From Holacanthus passer (taxonomy: Eukaryota; Chordata; Actinopteri; Pomacanthidae), in assembly GCA_025331565.1 (NCBI GenBank), contig JAFREQ010000076.1:1-64000 (forward strand): a stretch of DNA of 64,000 nt, read 5' to 3'. A program made the translations under genes and the position numbers. The notes under the pieces were generated by a model. The model was not told the DNA's origin and made no database searches. It worked only from the letters and a program-made list of their open reading frames with translations. Numbering within the stretch: position 1 is the stretch's first letter; the number at the start of each line of letters is the position of its first letter. This document shows positions 48,981-61,859 of the stretch, one piece after another.

Positions 48981-50764
48981 AGCTTCTGCCTCTCAGGGAC
49001 TGTTTGGAGAAAATGATTTTTTTACTCATTTAGGAACTAGAAAATATGTAGTTCAGAGCCTGCAAATGTACATGCATGTTTTATCAGACAATATAGTCTG
49101 TATCTGTAGACATAGCATGTGTATTTGCAGTTTTGAGTTATTGTGATTTCCAGATTTATGGGTAAACATGCTGAATTAGACCAATACTTAGGGATTTCTT
49201 TCTGTATTTTGTTGTTATAATCTTGCTTACATATAGAACTGAAAAATGTGTTGTGTAATATATTCACTATCACTAATTACATTTCCAGTTGTTGAGTTAT
49301 GCCAGTGTGAGTCATATTTTCTGTCTAAACTAAACAACTGCAAAAATGTGAACGTGAATTTTTCATAATTATAAAACCAACCCTCTCCATCCAACACGAT
49401 TTGCTTTCATAAAATCCTTTGTCTGACTTCAATTCACTTTTGTTGTCGTTGAGCAAGCCGTTGTGTCTTTTGAGTTAAATGGCTGAACTGAAAAGAATTT
49501 TGGATGTACTTTCATGGGAGAGTTGTTATGTAATTTGGAGTGCAGCATAGAGGTTGGCCAACATTTCAAGCTGCTACAGTAATAAAAATAAGGGTCATAA
49601 TAATAAAGCAGTAGTAGTATGCAGGTGATAGATGGTTGTAATATTTTCTGCACTCCTCTTTTCTCTTTTGTCGCAGCTCTGTGTTGTCTTTCTTGTGATG
49701 AACCTTGGTATGTTATAAGTATATTCTGCTCTTTCGACAAATATCATATTCGATATTTGATTTGATTTGATTCACAAATGAGACAAATGCCCAAATTATG
49801 CTATCAGACAAAACTCCATTTAACTCAGCGTGCACTTAGCTTTTCTTTAGAGCTTTCAACTGCATCTCATGGTCTCTTTGTCAACCACTCATGGAGATGG
49901 GTATGTCGTTGTGTGTTTTCAGTGTTCAGCTGGTCTGGTCAACTTTCACCCTCAAACTCTGCAAATACAAACAGAATACAAAAAAAGGGTCACTGCTATG
50001 TTTATAATTAGTTCGTATCAATACAGATTCTTCACAAAAGATATCAATACTTTTCGGTACTGTTCTGTCCGTCACTACTTCTTACTTCACCACCAAAAAT
50101 AAAAAGATAAAAAAATAAAATAACATATATATATATATATAGCAGAGGGATGCATTAGGAACCTTTGGAGGGGAATGCTAATATTATGCTTACAGTATCA
50201 TAATACAGCTCCAGATACTGCAGGAATAGCTCAGCTCTTCCTTGGAGAACTGGAGAACACACTTAGCTGAAGGCAGGACTTTGTGCCTGTTTTGGTGGAA
50301 ATGAGTCCACGGCTGTTGAGGCATTGCCTAGTTCAGATAGAAGTGTCACCTCATCACACTCCGTTTCCTTCTTCAGTCTGACATTGTGTACGCTGTAACT
50401 GATTTGTGTCGGGGGAGGAGGATTCAGTTTTCCCTAACCAATCACGAGAGACCAACATACAGACCAACATATGGAGCGGGCTGATTCAAAAGTCTGGACC
50501 CAGGCACGTTGAGGCATTTACTGATGGACAAATGTATTACTTCTGTAATTATGACACTGACATGATTATGGCTATGGCACTTAACATGTCAGCCAGATTT
50601 ACATTGAATGCATGACAAAGATAAAACATCAGCGAATTAGGGACATTTTATCTTGGTCAGAGTTAAATGATATATTATACTTGTTTAAGAAAATATGAAT
50701 GTATACAGAGCCATTTATGTTTCTATTCATGTTGGCATGAAATAAAATGCACTGTTGACAATTA
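48981..50764. other. Intergenic DNA, no gene seen
   Basis: No supported gene. An (AT)n tract lies at about 50126-50142. Short open frames show no bias or motifs. Confidence 0.5.
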
Positions 50765-51345
50765 CAGTTTTTGGTTGTCTGTCTATTGAACTATTGAATG
50801 GATTTCCATAAAATCATGTGTAGACACTAATGGTCCAGAGGGGACAAAATCTACAGACTCTGGTGATCCTCAGACTTTACCTCAAGCGCCATCATCAGGT
50901 CAAAATGGTCACTAATTTTGTAAAATATCTCAACATCCACTAGATGGATTGGTACAAAATATTCATGGTTCCCAGAGGATGCCTGTGCTGATCCCTGGAC
51001 TGCCACCATGAGGTTGCTAGTTTTTTTTTTTTTTTTTTTAATGGAATATCTGAATAACCATTGGATGCTTTGCCATGGAATTTTGTACCCTTCAGGATGA
51101 ATCACCTTTGTCTAGTGCCAACATGAAGTCACAATTTTCATTTGTCCAGTGCTTTGAACAAATACCTGCATAACTAATGACAATCAGCCTCAGCTGCACC
51201 TGGAGTTTTATGCTGATTAGCGAATGTTTCCATGCAAACACATTAAGATCAGATGATAACAGTGTGTTAGTATTGGCATTGTCTTTGTGCCTAATTACAG
51301 CCTCACCGAGCTGCTAACATGTATGTAGACTCCTAGTCTTGTTTT
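50765..51345 (+). repeat. Dispersed percomorph repeat (GATCCCCTGAC / CCACCATCAGGT family), copy 3
   Basis: Ordered marks: CTATTGAATGGATTTCCATA, GGTGATCCTCAGACTTTACC, GCGCCATCATCAGGTCAAA, CTAGATGGATTGGTACAAAA, GCCACCATGAGGTTGCTAG, a T-run at 51021-51039, and CTAATTACAGCCTCACCGAG. It is one of the two fuller copies. Confidence 0.75.
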
Positions 51346-52009
51346 ATATGACGCCATTTTAAAGACTTCAAATATTCATGTTGCTAAACACATAAATATT
51401 TGCAGCATATCTTTTCAGTTTTGAACATGCTGTAATGTGGTGCTATCATGCAGCTGGAACATAGCTGCAGCAGTTCATGTGATAGACTGTAAAGCTGAAA
51501 GCAGTTTTACGCTTCATGTAACTGATGTTACTCCGTGCCCGACCTTGAATCATTTATTTAACACAATGTCATCCCCCTTCATTATTGCGAATAATGAAAG
51601 CCAAGTGCAAAAAACACAGTGCATTGTCTGTTCGTGTTCATGGAATACCCCTGGTGACTTTCAGCAGGTACCTTTGGATGGAGACCGCTCAACAGTAATT
51701 CTGAAAAGCTGCCTTACTGATTTGTACAAGACGATCTAAGAAGCTCTTGTGAGCGAGCAAGTGTGTAAGTGATGCCCTACATAACCGCACCCCTCACCTT
51801 TTCTGTCATTTTACAGGACAGGCTTACCTGCAAGGCCCTGTTTAACAGTGAAAGGCGCACACAATCCTATTTGAAGCCTGCTCTGTGGATTTAGCCACTT
51901 TTTAAATTCAAATCACTCACACCACAGTGTCAGGACAAGGGGAGGGTGGGAAGGGGAAGGTGGACTTAATATAAAACCCAAATCCCATTAGAGATGGACC
52001 GCAGGAAAA

Positions 52010-52395
52010 TGAGGGGTTGGCACTGCGTCGCCTTACCAGAGGATGTGAAGAGAGAACTCTTTGATGGGGGTCAGAGATGATGTCCCATATTGCACGCTTT
52101 TTCCTTTTTTTGTTTTCACATTTCTACCCATCAAACTGGAAATCGCCAGAAGTGAAATGTATCATTACAGGATCTGTGTCCGCAGAGGAGCAAGGCTAGA
52201 AGGAGTAGGTGACTTATCTGCCACAGACGTGGGTCTTTGGGGTAATAAGGCATGCATGAGAAGCTGTTTCCCTCCTCTGAATGGGGTATCCATGTCGCTT
52301 GGTCCCTGCGTAGCCTGCAGACTCTCTGAAGTGGTCGACTTAGCTTGGCCTTCTTGTATAATTAGTCTCCTGAACCATGTAGGATGTGTTTCTCG
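52010..52395. promoter_or_regulatory. Candidate conserved non-coding element 2
   Basis: Balanced, unique-looking sequence including GGTAATAAGGCATGCATGAG and TGTATAATTAGTCTCCTGAA. A 112-codon frame crosses it (52061-52399) but begins in low-complexity sequence and has no motif. Weak candidate. Confidence 0.2.
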
Positions 52396-53254
52396 ATGAC
52401 TCACCTCCTCTACTTTCACTTATACCTGTTCATCTCTCTCTCTCTTTCTCTCTTGCCGACTCTTTTACTCTCTCAAGACCACCCAGACACACACACGAAA
52501 GAAGTCATTGTCAAAATCTAAACACAGCCTCCCAGATGTTCAGTGATGGTCTGAATTCCTTTGTTGCACCATCGTATGATAATGAAACAGTGGATAGGTG
52601 TTAAACTAGTTCTACTTTCTTTTGAGCAACTTTTTAAAGCAATGTAGTGTTCATACAAAATTGACTTAGGAACTACCGCTGTCAATTAAACAGTGAAAGG
52701 CGATTCCATTTTTTAGCATTTTCAACGTCCGTCACTTGCCCTCACAGAACAGATATGCTTCGATTTTATCAAATGTATTGAACAGCTGTCTGTGGAGATT
52801 ACACTCCATTAAGCATGCAAGAGGGAAAAAAGCAAGTAAGGAGTAAATTTTAAAAATTCTGTCTCCAGGATGTTTTTATGTACATAAGCTTGTACCTTTA
52901 TTATTATTTTTTTTTTTCATCAAACATCCAGAAAAGCCTCTGAAGGTCTCCTGTCACAGATGTCTGTCACCTAACTTTGTCTATGCAGAAAATTGATAAG
53001 ATTTCTATTATACTGCTACATCCAGAACACTAACTCCAAAATAAATCCTCCCCCTCCACAGCTTCGGATGTGAATTAAGGTGTAGAAGTGTAAAGAAATT
53101 AGATGGTGAATGCAGCAAGATCTTACTGAAATCTCACAATCAAATGTCGGGAACACATCGTACTTCTTCTCCTCTACATCTTATGCTTTGACCTGTAATT
53201 ATACCCAGTGTATGTCTGACACCTCTGACAGAGCTGCTGCAAGAAACACAATTT

Positions 53255-53460
53255 ACCATGGAGGTAAAAGCAAGCACGCAACCTCGAGGTCATCTGGTTC
53301 AAATTCCAAGATTAGAAGGGAAGAACCTCTGCATAGAGAGTGAATGAATCACGCTCTGACCTTCGTCAAAACCTACCAATCAGGTGCCTTTAAGCAAGGC
53401 CCTTTAACCCCAATCTTTGCCTGTGGAGCAACAATAGGAGGCATTTTTGACTCTGCAGCC
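53255..53460 (+). repeat. tRNA-derived SINE-like repeat
   Basis: GGAGGTAAAAGCAAGCACGC and CATCTGGTTCAAATTCCAAG are in the positions of polymerase III boxes A and B, and GTGCCTTTAAGCAAGGCCCT follows, as in teleost SINEs. Box B is degenerate and transcription is unlikely. Confidence 0.5.
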
Positions 53461-53709
53461 TGCACACGTGGGTGTATGTTTGAATATAGAACAGTTCAGC
53501 ACAGAAACATAATATTTACCATGTCAAGCTTCCCTGAATACATAAACATTAAAAACAACAATCGTGCATTAGAAAAGTGTCGCTCGGTGTGCTATAACAC
53601 CAATTAGCCATCCTAGATTAGCTAAAGAGCACCTCTCCCTTGGTCACATTTCCTCCATGCTCCAGTACGACCGAGATTGTTCCTAAGTTGAGAGAAAATG
53701 AAGAAATAA

Positions 53710-53960
53710 ATGACTGAGACATGGGAGGGAAGGAGGGCAGCCTGGCTTCGCTTGCCTGCCTTGTTAAAGGAAAGAATAATTACTGGAGCATTACACAGTA
53801 ATGCATCAAATGATCATGTCAGTTTTGACTGTGCAGGGGGAATGATTAACAAGCTAGAAGAGCTGTCTCGCAGTCTGAAATGGCCACCGGGCGAAAAAAG
53901 GACTTCACTTTTCAGGGTTGCACTTTCCTTCAAGGTAATAGCATGCAACATTTTCAAATA
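53710..53960. promoter_or_regulatory. Candidate conserved non-coding element 3
   Basis: Unique-looking, with AAAGAATAATTACTGGAGCA, ACAGTAATGCATCAAATGAT and GGAATGATTAACAAGC. The open frame across it (83 codons) shows no codon bias. Conservation is only inferred. Confidence 0.25.
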
Positions 53961-54099
53961 AATAAATGTCTGAGTTGCTGCTCTCATTGATGTGAGCCTG
54001 GCTGTGTTACAAGCAGAGAAAGGTGCAGCAATTTCTCAATATACCAAAAACATATCATTCTTCATTAATTGAAATCCAATACAGTTTGTTATATATACA

Positions 54100-54310
54100 T
54101 ACATATGTGTGTGTGTGTGTTTGTTTTTATATCCTGATGGGGACTAACCTGACTGCACACCAACCCATGGGGACTTACTGTCTCTGTGGGGACAAATGTC
54201 TTTTTGAAGGTTGAGACTTGGTTTTATTTAAGATAAGGGGATATGGAACGTTTAATGTCGATGGAGTGTCTCAAGAGGGAACATAGGCGTGTGTGTGTGT
54301 GTGTGTGTTT
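54100..54310. repeat. GGGGAC-type dispersed repeat bounded by (GT)n at both ends
   Basis: A (GT)n tract (54107-54121) leads into TCCTGATGGGGACTAACCTG, CCATGGGGACTTACTGTCTC and GTGGGGACAAATGTC, and the element closes with another (GT)n tract at 54289-54309. Related to 41520-41790. Confidence 0.55.
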
Positions 54311-54619
54311 TGTGTCCACTGGTGTAAAATTTATCCAACCTGCCTTTCATGTTTCTATGCAATGTTTATATATTTATCAGCCTTTGGGCTACATCTTGGA
54401 GGATTTTTTTCAAAGTACAATGCAAACAGTACTGACAGATTAGGACTGAAGGACCATGGGGTTGGAGGGTCACCGCTGAGTTTGAATGTTTCGACATGCA
54501 TCGTGCCATGCCTACGGTGCCTGTAGACAGCTGTCCCTCTGACATGTAATAGGTCACCTGAACAGCCTACAGCACAGGTGACATAGACTGCATAGATGAT
54601 AAGTCATTTTCCTTCATAA

Positions 54620-54845
54620 TATACTTCTTCTGTGTTTTTTCTTTTTAGGCTACTGTTAGAGTTGACATGTATCGGTATGTCTCTGACCTCAGTGTCTTTC
54701 CATCTCTGCTCTGGCGGTTGCCATGTCTGAATGCCAGGCTGCCTCTTGCCAGTTTGGTGCCCAAGCCCCATTAATTGCATGCCATTTTGCAACACAGTAA
54801 TCCAGTAGAGGCCTAATTTATTGATCTGATATTTCAACATTGAGC
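54620..54845. promoter_or_regulatory. Candidate conserved non-coding element 4
   Basis: Unique-looking, balanced sequence with CCCCATTAATTGCATGCCAT and AGGCCTAATTTATTGATCTG, an arrangement of homeodomain/POU-like cores. No repeat or coding explanation seen. Confidence 0.3.
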
Positions 54846-55149
54846 AAGCTTATGTCGTGCTACGATGCCAAGTGTTTCATACCAGCCAGAAAGCTAAAGT
54901 GCATGATAACCATTATGATGAAACTCTATCTTTGATCTGTGATTGGCTACTTCCCTTAGTTACGACTTTACATCCAGACTAGTTCAGTTATGCCAATTCA
55001 CACATTCTCTCAGATGTGATTTTTTTTCTAGCTGTTAACATTATTTTTGAAATGTGGCCAACGTGAAATAACAGTGTGAATAGGTCACGGCCCTGAACTG
55101 ACCCTGTGCGCTAAGAAAGAACAAAAACATGTCATAGAAAGTCACGGGG

Positions 55150-55385
55150 AGCACGCTGTCGTCCATGGAGGCCACTGAAGTCAGCGTTTACAGCTTCATT
55201 TATAAATTGATGTGCAGTGGAAGGCAGCAAATTCATGAGCAGATGATAATAAGGACAAAGATGAACAAAGAGATACAAATTTTTAATTATGGCTTTTATG
55301 GAGCAATAGCTGCTACTTCTGTAGGGAGGTCTGTGCGGATGCTGAGGTCAGACAATGAAAACAGATTTCATTGAAAATTTTAGGA
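55150..55385. promoter_or_regulatory. Candidate conserved non-coding element 5
   Basis: Contains CTTCATTTATAAATTGATGT and AGATACAAATTTTTAATTAT followed by GGCTTTTATGGAGCAATAGC. Unique-looking and without coding support. Weak candidate. Confidence 0.2.
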
Positions 55386-55399
55386 TGTCAAGGACTTTT

Positions 55400-55634
55400 A
55401 ATTACATCTGTAAGGACCTCTCCACGAGACTCTTGTTACAAGAAACTTCAGGAGAGTGAGTGATGTAAAAGTCTGACTATGGCCGTTCACACTGAGGTTG
55501 CATTGCAAGAAAAATTCCATATTTAAATCAGTGTTGTAAGACATTATTAAAACGTACAATCTAAAATGAAAATGAACAAATCTTATGGCGCCACAGATTA
55601 CCATGCCACCCATTTTGGGAACCACTGCTGTAGT
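55400..55634 (-). repeat. hAT-like MITE fragment
   Basis: On the minus strand the element would begin CAGTGGTTCCCAAAATGGGT, the usual start of hAT-type non-autonomous elements in vertebrates, and continue with TCTGTGGCGCCATAAGATTT. The opposite end and target-site duplication were not found. Confidence 0.4.
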
Positions 55635-57519
55635 GCATCCATTTTATGTTTTGTTAATAGCAGAAACCCAAGTCACTCACATTAACAGTGAAAGCTGAAT
55701 AGACAAAGAAACTCAAATTCATCATCAAAAGACACTACTGAGCTGAAAACACAGACTCACAAACAGTCTCAATAAGGTGAAGTGCAGAAACAAACTCAAC
55801 AAAGATGGAGACAAAATACATTTTGATGTCTAATGTAGACTAAAAATAAACCATGGCTTTATGAATAGACGATGCATGCGTCATATGTGATGTATGCACA
55901 ATGCTGGGACAGATCCGTTCAGAATCAATCCAACGAATCTCATATCTGATATTTATGTTGCATCTCTTCAGCTAATCCATCTTCACTCTCTGTAATCATA
56001 ATCATAACTCCACCACAGCCCAAATGACAAACCATCCAGTCAGAGAACATATTACATTTATAACTGGAGTTCCCGCAAGTGGTAAATGTTCCCTCAGCTG
56101 GACTTATATAATGTATTTAAAGCACGGAATCCTATCTTACTTCTTTAATTAATTCCATAAATCATTATTAATAACCTTTAAAGCCCCCCATCTGCATGGT
56201 TATAATCACCATAGTCAATCTTTGGTGTCAGGTTTGATTGCCAATCCATGTCCTTCTCTAATTGACCTTGTCCAGTGAGGGAAGAGCAGACAATATTGCG
56301 TTTTCCCACTGGTGCCCCACTCATTTCTACTCCAAATGAAGACTGCTCCCAGTTTGTTCAGCAGATTGAATTCCATCACTTTATCCACTAAACAGCTGAC
56401 ACACATGCTACTTCAATTTAAAGTTATTGAATGGGCAGAAGCCTTGCCAGCATTCAATAAAAACAGATGAAAAAGTTGTTTAACATTTACAACAGAAAAT
56501 GTGTTTTATTTGTGTGAATGATATCTTTAATTTGGCTGTATGTGCTGAAGCACTGTATATACCAGATGTATGTTGAAAAGTGTTGTCCAAGCTGTACTGC
56601 TGGCTCTCAGCATCCATTCTAGTTTTATAAAATCCTAACAATGACGACAGTCCTGCCAAATAGAGAAATGTGTAAGTGTGATAAAATGTCTTTGTCTCTG
56701 TCACTGTCCAATCTGTCCAACTGCATGATCTGTCTGGCTTCACCACTACCAGCCATCAGGAATGATGATTTTCAATATGCTTTGCAACTTTTTCTCTTTC
56801 TCCTTTTCACCCCTCTCTCTTCAATGGAGCAATTTTATTAAGAGAAACAAAGTACAAGAATATTCTGTTTCTCTAGCGATAACTGTGTTAAATCACACTA
56901 ATTGTGAGCGACAGGCTCTACAGACTAAATTTACGCAGATTAAAAAAATAAAATTAGACAAATTTAACTCATTTAAAAAAAGCTTAATTGGTTGGTGTTA
57001 AGCTATCCCATTCCCCACTCCTCTTTAAGAAATGTAGCAATGATTTCCTGCATTTAACTACTGTGGCGGCGCCCTGTGCTTTCAGAAAACAAATGCAAAG
57101 TTATCTCACCACAGTGCATTTCTGAAACATTCATGTGTAATTATAGGGCCACTAATTCTTCTTTTTCTGCATTTTATTGGTATGTTATATCATTTATAAC
57201 AATGTCTCCTTCAACATTTGCTTACTAAGTTACTTAAGCATTAGTTTTTTTCTTGTTCAGGAAGTGTGACATTCTTGTACTGCATAGAATACATAGGGAG
57301 AAGGTTGTGGTGGATATTTAGCCATACAAAACAGAGGACTTTGACCCTGTTGAGGTGTGCATTTTTTTAATTGTGAATTTTATTCATTTATTTATTCATT
57401 TTATTATGTTATTTATCATTGTGAGCTAACAGCTGTCTTAAATGTTCCACCACTGTATTTTAACCTTGCAAAACTGTAAAGTTAAGGATGTTATGCCTCT
57501 TGCTTAGTTCTATATGAAC
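55635..57519. other. Intergenic AT-rich DNA, nothing seen
   Basis: No supported gene or recognisable repeat. Short open frames only. Confidence 0.5.
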
Positions 57520-57565
57520 TATTATTATTATTAGTAGTAGTAGTAGTAGCAGTAGTAGTGGTATT
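57520..57565. repeat. (ATT)n(AGT)n trinucleotide microsatellite
   Basis: ATT units pass into TAG/AGT units with one AGC interruption. Confidence 0.85.
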
Positions 57566-59285
57566 ACTAGACTTGGTATAATATTGAAAAAAACAAAGGT
57601 GACCTGCATCCAGAGATGGGACATATTGACATTTCAGTATTTAGACAGAATCTTTCCCTAACCTCAAATGAATGGGAAAGGATGAGTTTGTAGATCTGTT
57701 CAGTATAGCTCATATTCTGATAAAAGAAAAAAAGTACACCATGCAGGATTATATTTCTCAACAAAGTATTTGCTAATGCTAAACAGATGCATATGAATGC
57801 AGAGCTGACGACATACAGCATACTAGATTGTTGTTGTAACAAAAAATAGAAGAAAATATTACCTGTCCTAATTAGTTAAAATCAGTGTGTTTCATACATT
57901 TTAAAAGCTGTTGCATTGGTTAACACAACAGAGTCCTCATTAAAACACATCCAACCACCACAAATGAGACTGAGAAGAAGTTCCATCCAGCATATCCAAC
58001 AATACTATAAATAACTAAAAAGCACTAAGTTAAAAAAAAAAAAAAAAAAACTTTAGCAGAATTTAGCAGTGAAATGTAATTAGTACACAGGTAGAAAGCG
58101 ATAGTGGCCACCAGGATTGTGCAGTTGGACAGATCGGATGGTGACACATGATGTAGCACAGCAGCTGCAGTCCTGATATGACCCACGTTTCTAAGTTGTC
58201 GAGAGCTTTGTCCTTCTTCTGCTCTGCTTGTTAACATTGTTCGTTGGCGCTTGCCATACCGATGAAGATATGGCCCCAAGGCATTAGTCATCACCCTGGA
58301 CCAAATCTCAGAGAAAACTTGTATAAACTGTGGGGTTGTAGATCAGCAGCAACACAAACCGGTGAATTAAAATTCGAGCAACATTTTAGTACTTTAATTT
58401 GAGTGGGATGCTTTCCACCCCTGCCTAGACTTCGGTGCCAAACGACTGTCTGTTTCTAAAAGTCCACTCATCAGTCTTTTCATGCTGAGAAATATGGTGC
58501 GACTTCACCTTTTGTCTAACAGGGATGTTATTCACATTTTGAGTCCAGCTTACTTTATGAACTGTTAACTGATTGTCAGAGAAAGAGCTTGTTTGAGTTG
58601 CCTGCAGGGTGCTAGAAATTCAGGCCCCACGACAACAACTCAAGAGTTCTTTTACAATAAATATCTAAACCACGGGGTCTCTGTTTAGCTCTGGGCCCCT
58701 AAATTATTCAGGGTACCCCTCATTCCCGTGGCGTTCCTGATTGCTGGAACTGACTGAGTGCATTGTGTATTTAGGTGAAGACAATATAGGCTACCATTTG
58801 ATTCATAATGCAACTACCAAATGGAGCCAGCGTTTGCTATGGAATAGCCCATATTGACTCAAGATCATATAATTTACTACACAATGACACAAGTTAAACT
58901 GATAGTTCTCTTTGTGCCCTTTGTAATTTCTTTCCTTGTCCAAAACTATGCAAAACAAAACAACTTTTCAAAAGTGACCCAATAACACACATACACACGC
59001 AGACGCACACACACTCACATCGGCGGGGTGATTTATTTTAAGACTGCGAGAGTCTAAGAATGCCATTTAGTAAAGATGGCAGTGGGTAATAAATCCTCAT
59101 CAAGTCTGGTACATCCTGTTAGCTTCTTCTCTCCTCGTGACAGCTTTTTAATAAGCTGTGTGTGGTCCTGTATGTGTACTTGACATTTACTAGCTGACGT
59201 TACCCCTCCCTGTCTGTCAGTGCACATTATGCATATTCTACTAGAACCCAAGCAAAGCATTAGAATGTACTATAACCATGTCATT
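57566..59285. other. Intergenic DNA, nothing seen
   Basis: No gene is supported. An A-run of about 19 bases lies at 58032-58050 and a short CA-rich stretch at 58985-59020. Confidence 0.5.
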
Positions 59286-59289
59286 CGTG

Positions 59290-59655
59290 CTTTTCAAGGT
59301 CTAAGGGAATGGAGCTAGCCTGTTTGTTGCCGTAATTGATTTCTTTTCAGCTGCGCAAATGAGTTTCTTATTTCTTTGGAAGTTATTTATATGGAAATGG
59401 TGTGATGTTGTGACTACATTAGTCGAGTTATTCTCACCTCCCTCTAAAGTCACTACCTCCTGGGGAAACTCCCTTTGTTGCCATTTGCTTTTTTGCTGAT
59501 TCTGTCAGCAAAAATTAATTGGTGTCCATTTTAACTCCCCTCGAGCCTTAATTTCTATGAGCAGTGAGATACCCAGCCCCAATTAGGTGGTGTAAATAAC
59601 ATTTGCTCTATAATTGCTTCAATAAAGATTTATCGCCTTCTCTTCATTGTCCTTA
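59290..59655. promoter_or_regulatory. Candidate conserved non-coding element 6
   Basis: Unique-looking stretch with GCCGTAATTGATTTCTTTTC, CAGCAAAAATTAATTGGTGT, GCCCCAATTAGGTGGTG and CTATAATTGCTTCAATAAAG: four TAATT-type cores in about 300 bases. No coding or repeat explanation. One of the two best candidates. Confidence 0.35.
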
Positions 59656-60719
59656 TGTTAAGGCATTGCGAGGCCAGCCAGAGGAGACTGAGGCATGGCA
59701 AAGTTATCTGGCAGACTTGCAAAGACAGGGTACCCTGCTGAACGTGCTACAGACTGTTCTGGCTGTGTCCATGTGCATTATCCATGCCTACACATCAGAG
59801 GTAGCTTGCATGGAATTGAGTATTGTGTATTGTGCCTGGAAATCTAAAATAAAAATAAAAAAAAACAAACAGCAAACAAGCAGAAAAGGCAGCCAACACT
59901 AATTATTGTAATCTTCACTGATGGGCATTAAAACACAATGTAATAATTAAAAGCAGACTTGCTCTGAAAACAAATGTAGACTAGAATATAGCATGAGCAT
60001 CCCCAGCTGACCCTTCATGACCACCTTTCTGTTGCTTTGTCTGTAGCCTTATGTTTTAGAGTGACACGTATGTATGTCGCTCACAATGGTAACAGTGGTG
60101 CTCAAATATGTGATACGTTTTGTCGTAATATTAGAGTTCTGTTCTGTATAATGCAAAACTGTCCTGTTCTGAAAAATGAAATGCATCGTCCCTTACTGAG
60201 TCATGATTTGTCCCGTATTTCATGCACACCTGACTCTAATGCATACAGTGTGTTTTCACATGCTTGGAATGACATGAGAAATAATACAACCAAGAGAGGA
60301 CAGAGGTTACAGAGACAGAGATCCACCTCATCCATGCGTGACTGTGAGTATGACTCTGTATGCATTAAAGAGAAATTCAACCAATAACACACTAGGTGGA
60401 AATTAATCTTCCAAAGTCAAGGCTACTGCATCCTTCATGAAAGGTGCTAGACTGAAGGTTAAAAGAGAGGACAATATGCTATGAGACAATACTAACCAAC
60501 TGGACATTGATGGACATTAATTTGTCAAAAGCCAGGCTCATCCTTTATGAGAGGTTTTGGTCTTGAAGTTTAAAACAATATTTATTTTATAATGCCTACA
60601 AACACACATATGGACTATTTATTTCCTTTACATTCACGCTGAGAGAGGAAGAGGACTTTGAAATTGTTGCATAAAAAATTGTCTGACACACACAAAAAAA
60701 TCTCATGAGTGAGGACCCT

Positions 60720-61015
60720 AGCCCCCCTGCTTGAGACGCTGGCAAGTTGTCCCTGATTTTTCCACGCTGAAGGTGCCAACCCAGTATAATGTGTCCTTGA
60801 TTTTCAGATTGAAATAGACAAAAGCCTCCTCCTCATTTTTAGCTGCTGACCACTGATTAATTTTGCTACTGAAATAACAGCTGTCTCGAGCAGATTTTAT
60901 CAGTTGTAGCTGGCTAATTGCCATTAATTGTGTGAGTCGATCTGGCTGACGTTCTGGTGTCTGCAATTGATTTGCTAGAAAATGAGAGCACTGTAACAAC
61001 AAGAACACACATTAA
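60720..61015. promoter_or_regulatory. Candidate conserved non-coding element 7
   Basis: Contains CTGATTAATTTTGCTACTGA, GCTGGCTAATTGCCATTAAT and CTGCAATTGATTTGCTAGAA, dense homeodomain-like cores in unique sequence. A 96-codon minus-strand frame across it has no codon bias. One of the two best candidates. Confidence 0.35.
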
Positions 61016-61859
61016 AAACTTGGACAATTAAGTATGATATCACAATAATGGTTGAAAATCAGCAGATTAGCTTTTCTTTCTTACGTAGCTCCAGCAACAG
61101 AAAGAAAAGCCTTTAAAGTACAAGCTAACCATTATGTTTACACCCTTTCCCTGCACTTCTGCTTTTGTATTTTGACTCCAAAGCTTGTGAGGCCTATTAT
61201 GTCTACTTCTAACTCGCTAAACTAAGATCAAGTAAGGGGTTAAGTGGTAAAGGTCAGTTAAGACCTTGCAATTTCCTGCTATTGCTCCTATTATTTCGGG
61301 GTGATTTGTACAGTTTGGTCACTGGTATCACCACTTACAGCAAGCAAACAATGTGTGAGAGCTTTGTGCAGCTAGAGATGGATTCACCAACAAGAGGCTC
61401 AAGAGGATCTTCAGGTCAGAGGAGCGAACTGTTTACTCACTGTTTAGCACATTACATGATTTCCGAATAATAAGTATATAAATAAGTATTTCAAATTTCA
61501 TCTGGTCTGTTTGAATACGAGCAGCATGCTCATGGTATGTAACTGTTATGAGATGAAACTAGAGAATGAGGTCAGCCTCCTTCACTACAAAATACAAGTT
61601 AATGTATGCTGAGAGTGTTCATGCAAACACATCCCAGTTTATTTTGTGTGTGTTTTTTTGGTCATGCTAAGTATGTTTCATTGCATGAAAATATTTCATG
61701 CACCGAGACAAAGCCAACCTATTGTTACCGCATTGCACATTCTCTTAAATACTCGAGGTCGTACATCAAAGATGATCAACAGTTTTACAAAGCCTTTTGT
61801 GGTGATGTACGATTTGAACAGTGCACAGTTATATTAATGATATTTTGAGAGATGATTAG

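Noticed and set aside
52061..52399. 112-codon plus-strand frame
   Set aside because: Starts in low-complexity sequence and shows no recognisable domain or codon bias; kept only as a possible non-coding element.
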